Part shown: positions 1-6,592 of the stretch, in pieces
Layout of the letters: the number at the start of each line of letters is the position of its first letter
Numbering within the stretch: position 1 is the first letter of the stretch
Source of the DNA: an uncultured Burkholderiales bacterium
Lineage (GTDB): Bacteria > Pseudomonadota > Gammaproteobacteria > Burkholderiales > Burkholderiaceae_C
Direction of reading: 5' to 3'
DNA: 12,365 nt
NCBI GenBank assembly: GCA_903856875.1
Contig: CAIODE010000021.1
Location: 1-12,365 of the forward strand
Program-made: the position numbers and the translations under genes
Notes under the pieces: generated by a model
What the model was told of the DNA's origin: nothing
Seen by the model: the letters and a program-made list of their open reading frames with translations, nothing else
The model's database searches: none

Positions 1-53
1 GCACCGGTGATTAAAACGACGCGGCCCTTGAGAGCGGTTTTTGAAGTTGCCAT
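1..53 (-). CDS. Short-chain dehydrogenase/reductase, N-terminal fragment (cut by left edge)
   Basis: Only the first 17 codons are present, starting at the ATG whose complement is at 51-53. They read MATSKTALKGRVVLITG, followed by a partial GC- codon that would fit Ala. The stretch GRVVLITG(A) is the first beta strand and the start of the TGxxxGxG NAD(P)-binding motif of classical SDR enzymes, so the Rossmann fold begins about ten residues in, as usual for the family. A GGAAG ribosome-binding site lies about 5 nt upstream. The gene begins 31 nt after the DUF2269-like gene on the same strand, so it is probably co-transcribed with the crt genes. Substrate and role cannot be told from this fragment. 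Confidence 0.7.
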   Translation of the reverse strand, partial: MATSKTALKGRVVLITG

Positions 54-84
54 TTGCGCTTCCAAGTTAGGACGATCACGACCA

Positions 85-537
85 TCAAACTGACTTGGTG
101 ACCATGAAATACACAATGGGCAAGGGTAGCACGGTAGAAATGGCGCCGGCTATTTTCCAAATGCGCGAGAGGCGCCAATAGTCTTCAGTGATCTCTGAAT
201 ATTGTTGAAGCAAAGCACGTTGTTTGAATTGAATCGGTACTAAAACAAACAACCAAATCAAACCCGAAAAAGTGAGCAACCAATAGGACCATTGAATCCA
301 AGGATGGCTGGCACCACCTCCAAAATTTTCTGCCATGCCGTGGCCTGTCCAAACCACACCCACTGCCCCAACCAATGTGAACATGGCGTCGGTGATCAGG
401 ACCATCTTGTTGCTGAATTGAACGATGGCGTGATTGCGCGTTCGCTCCGCCAACAAGGCCCAGACGCCGCTCACAATCACGTTGCCTAAAAACAAGCACG
501 CGCAGACCAAGTGAATGACCTTGAGGTTAGGTGTCAT
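85..537 (-). CDS. DUF2269-like four-helix integral membrane protein
   Basis: The 150-residue protein is strongly hydrophobic, with four predicted membrane helices near residues 6-28, 46-66, 82-103 and 125-146. The short loops contain the charged stretches AERTR and QFKQR. His9 in helix 1 and His66 at the end of helix 2 could be ligand residues. Length, four-helix layout, the LKVIHL opening and the WSYWL...VPIQF pattern in helix 3 resemble the DUF2269 family of predicted membrane proteins, whose function is not established. The start ATG (535-537) lies 14 nt after the stop of the preceding small gene and has only a weak ribosome-binding site. Position behind crtB suggests a link to carotenoid, tetrapyrrole or membrane physiology, but that is inference. 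HemJ-type protoporphyrinogen oxidase and TspO were considered because they also are small helical membrane proteins, but the pattern fits them less well. Confidence 0.72.
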   Translation of the reverse strand: MTPNLKVIHLVCACLFLGNVIVSGVWALLAERTRNHAIVQFSNKMVLITDAMFTLVGAVGVVWTGHGMAENFGGGASHPWIQWSYWLLTFSGLIWLFVLVPIQFKQRALLQQYSEITEDYWRLSRIWKIAGAISTVLPLPIVYFMVTKSV

Positions 538-551
538 CTGGGTTCACTTTG

Positions 552-731
552 TCAGGGAGTCACCGAAGGTGCCTCATCAGACTTGGCACTGTGCTGCATG
601 GCTTGATGTTTCTCTGTTTCACGTTGTAGCTGAGTGATTTCTTTGGCGCGTCTCAAATCACGAAATTGCCAAGCCACAAACAAAACACCGGCCGCCATCA
701 GCACCACAACTTCAACGATTTTCAAATTCAC
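552..731 (-). CDS. Small membrane protein, 59 aa, unrecognised
   Basis: This open frame runs from a GTG at 729-731 to a TGA at 552-554 and fills the space between crtB and the DUF2269-like gene. Gaps are 14 nt on both sides, which is the main argument that it is real. The protein begins with one hydrophobic helix of about 17 residues (IVEVVVLMAAGVLFVAW, residues 5-21). A strongly charged, probably helical or coiled-coil stretch follows (about 24-45), then a polar tail ending SDEAPSVTP. A single N-terminal helix plus a charged cytoplasmic tail is a layout seen in small accessory subunits of membrane complexes, but I do not recognise a family. The start is uncertain: there is no good ribosome-binding site, and translation may depend on coupling to crtB. 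Confidence 0.62.
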   Translation of the reverse strand: MNLKIVEVVVLMAAGVLFVAWQFRDLRRAKEITQLQRETEKHQAMQHSAKSDEAPSVTP

Positions 732-745
732 AGGTACCGAGCGCT

Positions 746-1825
746 TTAACGCGGGGTTCTCTCGCGTTGTTCTAAGCGACCGAACAATTCCACCATCCAG
801 ACAACACGCTCATCAAAACTTCGAACAGGCAAGGTCCAAGGTTTTTCATGTGTCAAGAGATTGCGCTCTCGGCTCACAATGTCCACCAAGTAATGGATGG
901 CGGGCACAGGACTGAGCGTGACATCTGGCACAGCGGGCGCCTTCACCGCCACAGTCGCTGCGCGTGCCAACAAGGCCAGCTTGCGCGCGGTTGAAACCAC
1001 CGTGCGGTGGTTCACAGAATCGAGGCCTTCGCGCTCTAGTTGTTTGCCAATTTCGGCATAGACCAAACGCGCGGCTTGAATGGCGGGGCGACAGTCCCAT
1101 GGCAGTTCTGCCAAACCAAATTCGCCGCGGCGGTACAGCGCGTCTGCGCGCAACAACAAGCGTTGTGTGAAACCCGCAATGCGTGAATCGAACACAGGAT
1201 CGGCCAACCAAGCGTCTGCGTCCATGCCAATTTCGCGGAACCAAGCGCGGGGAATGTACAAGCGACCCATTCGAGCATCAGCTCCAACGTCTCTGGCAAT
1301 GTTGGTCAGTTGCATGGCCACACCCAGCTCGCTTGCACGTGCAATGGCGGTGTCTGTGCTTGCACCCATGATGATGGACATCATGGCGCCTACGGTGCCA
1401 GCAACCCGGGCGCCATAGGCCTCGACATCGGCCAAGTTTTCGTAGCGGCGGCCTTGTGAGTCCCACAAGAAACCATCTAGCAAGGCCTCTAGCAAGCCAA
1501 TGGGAATGCCATAGCGGTGGACCACAATGGTCAAGGCGCGGTCTGCGTCTTCGGCGCCTGGCCGTCCGGCATAAATGGCCGCCAAACGTGACTTCAAATC
1601 GGCCATGGCCAAAACCGGGTCATCGCCTTCGTCAATGGCATCGTCAGCCAAACGGCAAAACGCATACAGCGCAATAGCGGGCGGCCGTAAACGGACCGGC
1701 AGCAACCTAGAGGCTGCAAAAAAAGATTTAGAGCCACCGCGCATGAGTTCGGTGCAGGCCTCTAAATCGTAGGGCAAAGACACCGGCGGCGAACTCAAGC
1801 TTGGATCAGGCAAATGATTTGACAT
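746..1825 (-). CDS. crtB: Phytoene synthase (15-cis-phytoene synthase)
   Basis: CrtB condenses two geranylgeranyl diphosphates to phytoene, the first committed carotenoid step. The 359-aa protein carries the squalene/phytoene synthase hallmarks: GSKSF near residue 31, YAFCRLADDAID (54-65) with the first Asp-rich metal/diphosphate site, and QLTNIARDVGAD (172-183) with the second, followed by GRLYIP. The ATG at 1823-1825 is chosen as start because a GGTGG ribosome-binding-like stretch lies 6 nt before it; the only further in-frame start is a TTG at 1843. The start overlaps the end of crtI by 20 nt, implying translational coupling. The tail beyond about residue 290 is longer than the catalytic fold needs and is Pro/Val-rich in its first part, with no motif that I recognise. 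Function is secure from both motifs and the crtI neighbour. Confidence 0.96.
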   Translation of the reverse strand: MSNHLPDPSLSSPPVSLPYDLEACTELMRGGSKSFFAASRLLPVRLRPPAIALYAFCRLADDAIDEGDDPVLAMADLKSRLAAIYAGRPGAEDADRALTIVVHRYGIPIGLLEALLDGFLWDSQGRRYENLADVEAYGARVAGTVGAMMSIIMGASTDTAIARASELGVAMQLTNIARDVGADARMGRLYIPRAWFREIGMDADAWLADPVFDSRIAGFTQRLLLRADALYRRGEFGLAELPWDCRPAIQAARLVYAEIGKQLEREGLDSVNHRTVVSTARKLALLARAATVAVKAPAVPDVTLSPVPAIHYLVDIVSRERNLLTHEKPWTLPVRSFDERVVWMVELFGRLEQRERTPR

Positions 1826-3389
1826 CGGGAACCACCGTTTCAAGCATTTTTGCAGACATTAAAACACTGGGCACACCAGCACCTGGCTGGCTACTGGCAC
1901 CCACCATGAACAAGCCATCGACATCTTGGCTTCGGTTGTGTGGCCGGAACCATGCACTTTGAATCAAGATAGGTTCGAGGCCAAAACCTGCGCCTTTAAA
2001 AGACCACAAGCGATCTTGAAAATCTTGCGGCGTGGTGACCTTGGAAGACACCACATGCTGCTTCAAATCAGGCAGCACGCTTTCTTGTAACACTGTGGCA
2101 ATGGCATCGCGATACTGCTCCGTGATGGCTGGCCAGTCGGTCTCGCTGCTCAAATTCGGCACCACAGACAGCGCATAAAAACTATCGCAACCTTCAGGTG
2201 CCAGCGAAGGATCGGTGGCAGTTGGGCGGTACAAATACAAACTGAAATCTTTGGACAGTTTGTGATTTTTGAAAATGTCTTGCAGCAAGCCTTTGTAGCG
2301 TGGGCCTAAGACCATCATGTGGTGCGGCACATCTTCGAACTTTCGGTTGGTGCCAAAGTACCAAACAAACAAGCCCGATGAATACTTGCCTTTGGCAATG
2401 CGCTTGTCGGTCCAATGCTTGCGGTGCTGCGGCTCAATGAGGTTACGGTAGGTCCAAGCGGCATCGCCATTGCTGACCACAATGTCAGCAGGCAAGTATT
2501 CACCATTGGCCAACTCGACGCCTTGGGCACGGCCGCCCTCAACACGAATGCGCGTGACGGGTGCGTTGTAACGAATGGGCACTTGGCGTTCGTCAAGCAA
2601 CTTCACCAGTTCACGCACAATGGCACCGGTGCCACCCATGGCCGAGTGCACGCCCCAGCGGCGCTCCAAGGAATGGATGAGCGAGTAAACGCAGGTGACT
2701 GAATAAGGATTGCCGCCAATGAGCAAGGGATGAAAGCTCATGACGATGCGCAGTTTGGGGTGCTTGATGTGCTTGGCCACCAAACTGTAAATAGAGCGCC
2801 AAGCTTGCATGCGCGCCAAATTGGGCATGGCCTTGATGACATCGCCAATGGTTTCAAATGGCACCATGCCCAGCTCGACAAAACCCAGCTGGAAACACTT
2901 CTCAGACGCTACCATCAGGTTCTTAAAACCTTGCACATCTTCAGGACTGAATTTGGCAATTTGATCAAGCATCTGCTCGTCGTTGTTGCTGTAGTCAAAG
3001 TGCGTGCCATCGTCAAACCGAATGCGGTAGAAAGGTGACATCAAGCGCAAGTCGACATGGTCTTTCATCTCGCGGCCACACAGAGTAAAAAGCTCGGCGA
3101 TGAGGTGCGGCAAAGTAATGATGGTGGGGCCGGCGTCGAAGGTGAAGCCATCTTGCTTGTGCACATAGGCACGGCCGCCAGGCGCATCCAGTTTCTCGAG
3201 CATTTGAACGCGATAACCTTTGACGCTCAAACGAATGGCGGCTGCCAAACCACCAAATCCTGTGCCAATCACAATGGCTGTGGGAGCACGATGGCCAACT
3301 TCGGCGGCTGTGCTCGTGGGGTGGTTTTGATCGCCACCACCTCCGTCCGCGCCGCCGTCGGTGTTAATTGACTTGAAGAGATTTGTCAT
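1806..3389 (-). CDS. crtI: Phytoene desaturase (CrtI type)
   Basis: CrtI is an FAD-dependent enzyme that introduces successive double bases-pair-independent C=C bonds into phytoene, giving neurosporene or lycopene. Whether this one performs three or four desaturations cannot be read from the sequence. The 527-aa protein shows the dinucleotide-binding motif IGTGFGGLAAAIRL (41-54), LEKLDAPGGRAY, the CrtI-typical FDAGPTIIT (84-92), SFHPLLIGGNPY in the middle, and the C-terminal FAD-contact signature VGASSQPGAGVPSVLMSAK (496-514). CrtD and CrtN are related, but placement directly before crtB favours CrtI. The ATG at 3387-3389 lies inside the end of puhE (26-nt overlap) and lacks a clear ribosome-binding site; upstream in-frame ATGs (3425, 3431) are also poor. 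The nucleotide-binding fold starts only near residue 37, so there is an unusually long Gly/Asp-rich leader. Confidence 0.93.
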   Translation of the reverse strand: MTNLFKSINTDGGADGGGGDQNHPTSTAAEVGHRAPTAIVIGTGFGGLAAAIRLSVKGYRVQMLEKLDAPGGRAYVHKQDGFTFDAGPTIITLPHLIAELFTLCGREMKDHVDLRLMSPFYRIRFDDGTHFDYSNNDEQMLDQIAKFSPEDVQGFKNLMVASEKCFQLGFVELGMVPFETIGDVIKAMPNLARMQAWRSIYSLVAKHIKHPKLRIVMSFHPLLIGGNPYSVTCVYSLIHSLERRWGVHSAMGGTGAIVRELVKLLDERQVPIRYNAPVTRIRVEGGRAQGVELANGEYLPADIVVSNGDAAWTYRNLIEPQHRKHWTDKRIAKGKYSSGLFVWYFGTNRKFEDVPHHMMVLGPRYKGLLQDIFKNHKLSKDFSLYLYRPTATDPSLAPEGCDSFYALSVVPNLSSETDWPAITEQYRDAIATVLQESVLPDLKQHVVSSKVTTPQDFQDRLWSFKGAGFGLEPILIQSAWFRPHNRSQDVDGLFMVGASSQPGAGVPSVLMSAKMLETVVPDVKSFA

Positions 3390-4215
3390 GTGAATCCAAG
3401 TGAGCAGGCAAAACCGAAGGCACATGTGCATCAAAGGTTGCAGGCGTTTCTGTGTTGTGATGCTTGCGAATGGCCCAGCGCCACAAGGCGGTGGTGTCTA
3501 GCGGCAATACCAGCATCAGATGCTCGACAATGGCCAAGGCCAGCATGGTGCCCACCAACACCGACCCTACGACTTGCGCCGGCGTTGTCATGGGCTGGTT
3601 AGCGAATTCAATCAAGAGCCACAAACAGACACTGGCTGAGACCACTGCAAACGGAAAAAATGCATTCATGCGGCGACGTTTGAAGAAACTCTCCAGATAC
3701 GCTAAGTGCGAAGGTAAGAATTCTTCACTCAAATTGCGAACGCCAAAAAACAAGTTCAATTTGGCGCTGGTGCGCATGATCCACAAGACCAAATAGGTGC
3801 CAGTGCCCACTTGGTTGGGCGCATCCCAAGTGATGGCCACAATGGCCAGGCCCACCAGGAGAATGGCCAACTCGTGCCATACCACTGCATTGAAGGAAGC
3901 CGCAAAACGGGGCCACCCTTTTGTGCTTTTCAAAATGGCTTTTTTTTGCGGGCCAGTGATCCAGCCCGTGAGAAAACTCAACTCGTTCCAGCCCCACGCC
4001 AACAAGGCACAAGTGAAAGCGCAGTAAGCGCCCATCACACCTGTTTGTTGTGCTGTGTGGGACAAACCCGCCAAGGCACCAAGACCCAACGCAGAAGAGA
4101 TGACCAAGCTCATGGTCACCGCTGTGCGCGACATGCGATTTAAAAGAATCACGATACCGGTGCTGAACCACCAGATAAAAATCGCAAATCCTAACGCAAC
4201 AAAGGTGTCGGTCAT
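3364..4215 (-). CDS. puhE: Photosynthetic complex assembly protein PuhE (DUF3623 family)
   Basis: PuhE is a polytopic membrane protein conserved in purple-bacterial photosynthesis clusters; mutants in the family are affected in formation of the reaction centre/LH1 core, though the biochemical role is unclear. The 283-aa protein is hydrophobic over most of its length, with about seven potential membrane helices and the characteristic segments NELSFLTGWITGP, WHELAIL and RTSAKLNLFFGVRNLSEEFLP, which I recognise as the PuhE pattern. The start ATG is 31 nt after acsF. A GAGG directly abuts it and GAAAG lies 6 nt upstream, so the ribosome-binding site is not canonical. The 3' end overlaps the start of crtI, tying carotenoid synthesis to photosystem assembly in translation. 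An eight-A run (complement of 3940-3947) encodes the Lys-Lys of QKKA. Confidence 0.92.
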   Translation of the reverse strand: MTDTFVALGFAIFIWWFSTGIVILLNRMSRTAVTMSLVISSALGLGALAGLSHTAQQTGVMGAYCAFTCALLAWGWNELSFLTGWITGPQKKAILKSTKGWPRFAASFNAVVWHELAILLVGLAIVAITWDAPNQVGTGTYLVLWIMRTSAKLNLFFGVRNLSEEFLPSHLAYLESFFKRRRMNAFFPFAVVSASVCLWLLIEFANQPMTTPAQVVGSVLVGTMLALAIVEHLMLVLPLDTTALWRWAIRKHHNTETPATFDAHVPSVLPAHLDSHDKSLQVN

Positions 4216-4246
4216 CCTCGGCTTTCAGTGTCTGTTGGCTAGCAAT

Positions 4247-5323
4247 TTACCAAGCAGGCGCCATGCGCACATCTGCTGGCAACGCATGGTGCTTGACAGG
4301 CAAGAAATACAAGCGAAGAAAAGTGAGCCCGCCCGAAATAGCCCAACGTACACGCTTCAGATTGCCCACCAAGCCGCCTTGCGCTTTGGCTGCATTCATT
4401 TGAGTTTGCACATGGAACAAGTGCGACAAACCTTCCCTGAAGGCTGGGTTGTCAATGTCCAAGCTGACGGGGAAAACTTGCTTGGTGATTTCGTTGGTAA
4501 TGCGAAACACTTCATAGTCATAGGTGCCAGACTCAAGGCCCATCTCGTGGTGCAGCATGGGGCGTGTGTGATCACGAACATACATGGTGGCGTAAACGGC
4601 CAACAAGAAAAAGCGAATCCAGAACACATTGCCGCCACGCAACAAATGCGGGTTGGCACGCATGATCAATGCAAACGATTCGCCATGGCGAAACTCGTCA
4701 TTGCACCAGCGCTCGAACCAACGAAAAATGGGATGGAAGCGTTTGTCTGGATTTCTTTCCAGTTGACGGTAGATGGTGATGTAACGGGCGTAGCCAATTT
4801 TCTCGGACAAGTAAGTGGCGTAGAAAATGTATTTGGGCTTGAAGTAGGTATAGGCCTTGGTGCGCTTCAAATCACCCAAGTCAATGCCCAGACCAAAGTC
4901 CTTCAAAGACTGGTTGATGAAACTGGCGTGGCGCGATTCATCGCGCGCCATGTAACGCATCAACTGTTTGATGTCGGGGTTTTCAACATTTCTGAAAATT
5001 TCGTTGTACAAAATGCAACCCGAAAATTCAGAGGTGAGCGAGGAAATTAAAAAGTCCAAAAACTCTTGGCGCATTTCAGGGCTGACTTGGGAGAATCGCT
5101 CGGCCACTTCTTTGGTAAATGCTTCGTCGCGCTGAAAGTGATCGTGGTTGTTGTCGCCTTCGTATTCCGCCATCATTTTGTCCCACTCGGCACGCATGGG
5201 AGACATGTCAAGCTTGTCCATGGCCGCAAAATCGGTGGTGTAAAAACGGGGGCTGAGCATGGTGCTCTCAACCGCTTTTTGGGATGCTTGTTCAGCGGTG
5301 TCAATGCTTGTATGGGCTTGCAT
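4247..5323 (-). CDS. acsF: Aerobic Mg-protoporphyrin IX monomethyl ester oxidative cyclase
   Basis: AcsF forms the isocyclic ring E of bacteriochlorophyll, converting Mg-protoporphyrin IX monomethyl ester to divinyl protochlorophyllide with O2. The 358-aa protein has the diiron carboxylate pattern of the family: [12 protein letters not shown] (98-109), [12 protein letters not shown] (126-137) supplying E129 and H132, and [11 protein letters not shown] (208-218) supplying E210 and H213. Length matches the family. A good GGAGA ribosome-binding site (complement of 5332-5336) sits 8 nt before the ATG. It follows puhC by 47 nt and precedes puhE, the usual place of acsF in purple-bacterial clusters. 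The anaerobic alternative BchE is not in this window, so pigment synthesis here is at least compatible with growth in air. Some proteobacterial AcsF enzymes need the extra subunit BciE; no such gene is seen here. Confidence 0.97.
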   Translation of the reverse strand: MQAHTSIDTAEQASQKAVESTMLSPRFYTTDFAAMDKLDMSPMRAEWDKMMAEYEGDNNHDHFQRDEAFTKEVAERFSQVSPEMRQEFLDFLISSLTSEFSGCILYNEIFRNVENPDIKQLMRYMARDESRHASFINQSLKDFGLGIDLGDLKRTKAYTYFKPKYIFYATYLSEKIGYARYITIYRQLERNPDKRFHPIFRWFERWCNDEFRHGESFALIMRANPHLLRGGNVFWIRFFLLAVYATMYVRDHTRPMLHHEMGLESGTYDYEVFRITNEITKQVFPVSLDIDNPAFREGLSHLFHVQTQMNAAKAQGGLVGNLKRVRWAISGGLTFLRLYFLPVKHHALPADVRMAPAW

Positions 5324-5364
5324 GAAAAAAATCTCCAGCTTTAAAAATGGTTGACTGACTCAAT

Positions 5365-5379
5365 CCTGAATCATTCAGG
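5365..5379 (-). repeat. Inverted repeat at the puhC stop
   Basis: Perfect 6-bp arms (CCTGAA / TTCAGG) flank a 3-nt loop that is exactly the puhC stop codon. On the transcript it would be a small hairpin 42 nt upstream of the acsF start. No U-run follows directly, so it does not look like an intrinsic terminator. It may slow decay or processing; that is inference. Confidence 0.5.
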
Positions 5380-5850
5380 TTGCATGGCTAGAAATCGAGC
5401 GAATTCCGCTGTATTGGTCGGGCCAAATGACTCTAAATCGACTCGCTGTCCTGTGCTTGGGTCCATCAAAGTGACCCTGCCATCTACACGGGCAATCAGG
5501 TCAAACGGTTGCGCTGGACCGATGCCTCTGGAAAAGCGCTCGCGCGTTAAAGCGCGCAATGCGCCGCGCACAAAACCTTGCTCGCCATACAAAACCGTCA
5601 GGGTTTGTCCTGAGACGCCATCGGCCACCCGAACGCCCCCGTCTTTTTGATCTTCGAAAATCAATGAGCGCTGAACTGTGGGCGCTGCAGCAAGCTGATC
5701 AGGGCCGTTGCCAGTGATGCGAATCAAGCCCACTGAGATGAGTGAGAACGCAATGATGCCAGCGGCAAAATAAAGAATCCATCGTGGAAAGCTGTCGGGC
5801 GTTACTGGCATAAGGGCTTGAGAAGATTGAACAAGTTGGGCCTGGGTCAT
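5371..5850 (-). CDS. puhC: Photosynthetic complex assembly protein PuhC
   Basis: PuhC is a membrane-anchored protein needed for efficient assembly or reorganisation of the reaction centre/LH1 core in Rhodobacter. The 159-aa protein has one membrane helix near residues 24-46 (WILYFAAGIIAFSLISVGLIRI) and then a soluble, presumably periplasmic domain. Family-like features include the segment VQRSLIFEDQKDGGVRVAD, the GEQGFVRGALRALTRER stretch, and FDLIARVDGRVTLMDPSTGQRVDLESFGP near the end. The ATG overlaps the stop of puhB as ATGA, so the two are translationally coupled. The stop codon lies in the loop of a small perfect hairpin (5365-5379). Identity rests on order (puhA-puhB-puhC-acsF) as well as sequence. 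Confidence 0.93.
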   Translation of the reverse strand: MTQAQLVQSSQALMPVTPDSFPRWILYFAAGIIAFSLISVGLIRITGNGPDQLAAAPTVQRSLIFEDQKDGGVRVADGVSGQTLTVLYGEQGFVRGALRALTRERFSRGIGPAQPFDLIARVDGRVTLMDPSTGQRVDLESFGPTNTAEFARFLAMQPE

Positions 5851-6527
5851 GTTGCACTCACTTGCATCAAGGCACCATCACGGCGATCATTTTGAACTGC
5901 GCTTGCAACCGTAACGGCATTGGCAGCAAGGCCAGTGCTTTTTACCCATGCATCCCGAAGCTTTTCAGCCACCATTTGGACATCGGCTACCGCACGCAAA
6001 GTAGGTTCAGGCTTTGCAATGCGCCATGGCCGCACACTGGGCCACAAATGCACCCAACCAATGCGGTCAGCGCCTTTCAGGGCCAAGGTGATGTCGCCAA
6101 AACCGTTTTGCACCATTCGCACGTCAGCAGACGCTATTTGCAAGAAGGGCAGGTTGAAAGTAACCGTCAAGACAATGCCCAAGCGCATGACCACTCGTTT
6201 GTTGGTGACGGTATAGACCGTGGTGCGAGCTGTGAAGTAGGCCAGCGTCCATACGGTTGCCAAGCCAATGACCGCCAATGGGGCAATCCATTTGATGGCC
6301 GACAAAACAGCCATGGAGCCAGCACCATCTTCTAACGCAGGCCAAGCACAAGCCACAATCAAGACTGCGAAATACAGCGCTAGTTTTTTGAAGTGAAAGG
6401 CTGAATAGGCCAAGGCCGCCACATCGGGCGAGCCCTGCCAAACAATGAACTCGTCACTTGGCAAGCGTTCGGGTAAACCAAACTGCGGTTCAAACTCGTA
6501 TTCATGACCCAAATTTTCGATCGCCAT
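5847..6527 (-). CDS. puhB: Photosynthetic complex assembly protein PuhB (bacterial PH-domain membrane protein)
   Basis: PuhB promotes reaction-centre assembly and acts as a dimeric membrane chaperone in Rhodobacter capsulatus. The 226-aa protein starts with a polar region containing EYEFEPQFGLPERLPSDE, then FIVWQGSPD, the entry seen in PuhB. Membrane helices lie near residues 47-63 and 79-99. A PH-like beta domain begins at about residue 102 (TTVYTVTNKRVVMRLGIVL, then QIASADVR), and a C-terminal helical region follows. The ribosome-binding site TGAGG lies about 8 nt before the ATG. The gene is separated from puhA by 54 nt, the longest gap in the window, which contains a perfect 10-bp hairpin and a short direct repeat. 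The end overlaps puhC by 4 nt. Confidence 0.94.
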   Translation of the reverse strand: MAIENLGHEYEFEPQFGLPERLPSDEFIVWQGSPDVAALAYSAFHFKKLALYFAVLIVACAWPALEDGAGSMAVLSAIKWIAPLAVIGLATVWTLAYFTARTTVYTVTNKRVVMRLGIVLTVTFNLPFLQIASADVRMVQNGFGDITLALKGADRIGWVHLWPSVRPWRIAKPEPTLRAVADVQMVAEKLRDAWVKSTGLAANAVTVASAVQNDRRDGALMQVSAT

Positions 6528-6543
6528 TATCTTTTCCTCAACA

Positions 6544-6565
6544 GACTTTCAATTCGACTTCAATT
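6544..6565 (-). repeat. Short direct repeat in the puhA-puhB gap
   Basis: Two near-identical copies, AATTGAAGTC (6556-6565) and AATTGAAAGTC (6544-6554), lie next to each other just before the puhB ribosome-binding site, differing by one inserted A. It might be a regulator site or the trace of a small duplication; it could also be chance. Confidence 0.4.
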
Positions 6566-6567
6566 GA

Positions 6568-6592
6568 CGCTGATCTGCAACTCAGATCAGCG
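6568..6592 (-). repeat. Perfect 10-bp inverted repeat spanning the puhA stop
   Basis: Arms CGCTGATCTG (6568-6577) and CAGATCAGCG (6583-6592) pair perfectly around a 5-nt loop. The puhA stop codon (complement of 6582-6584) sits at the arm/loop boundary. This is the strongest hairpin that I found in the window. No run of T follows in the puhB direction (CGTCAATTG comes next), so full termination is unlikely. A role as an mRNA 3' stabiliser or partial attenuator between the abundant H subunit and the assembly genes puhB/puhC is plausible but inferred. Confidence 0.65.

Noticed and set aside
1806..3389. CrtD (methoxyneurosporene/hydroxyneurosporene desaturase) for the desaturase gene
   Set aside because: CrtD and CrtI share the fold, but direct overlap with crtB and the SFHPLLIGGNPY motif favour phytoene desaturase.
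3940..3947. Run of eight A in the puhE coding strand as a possible frameshift site
   Set aside because: No overlapping frame continues usefully and no downstream stimulator is visible; it simply encodes the Lys-Lys of QKKA.
4929..4950. GC-rich inverted repeat TGGCGCG ... CGCGCCA
   Set aside because: It lies inside the acsF codons for the ARDESRHA diiron motif, so protein and codon constraints explain it; it is far from any gene end.
4055..5050. A 331-codon open frame on the plus strand opposite acsF and the start of puhE
   Set aside because: It is antisense to acsF, whose diiron motifs and ribosome-binding site are clear. The predicted product has no recognisable domain and shows mirrored codon composition, so it is a shadow frame.
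5351..5363. Near-palindrome TTGACTGACTCAA in the puhC-acsF gap, resembling an FNR half-site pair
   Set aside because: The spacing between TTGA and TCAA is 5 nt and the consensus inner T/A are absent, so it does not fit the FNR site; there is no promoter in sight.
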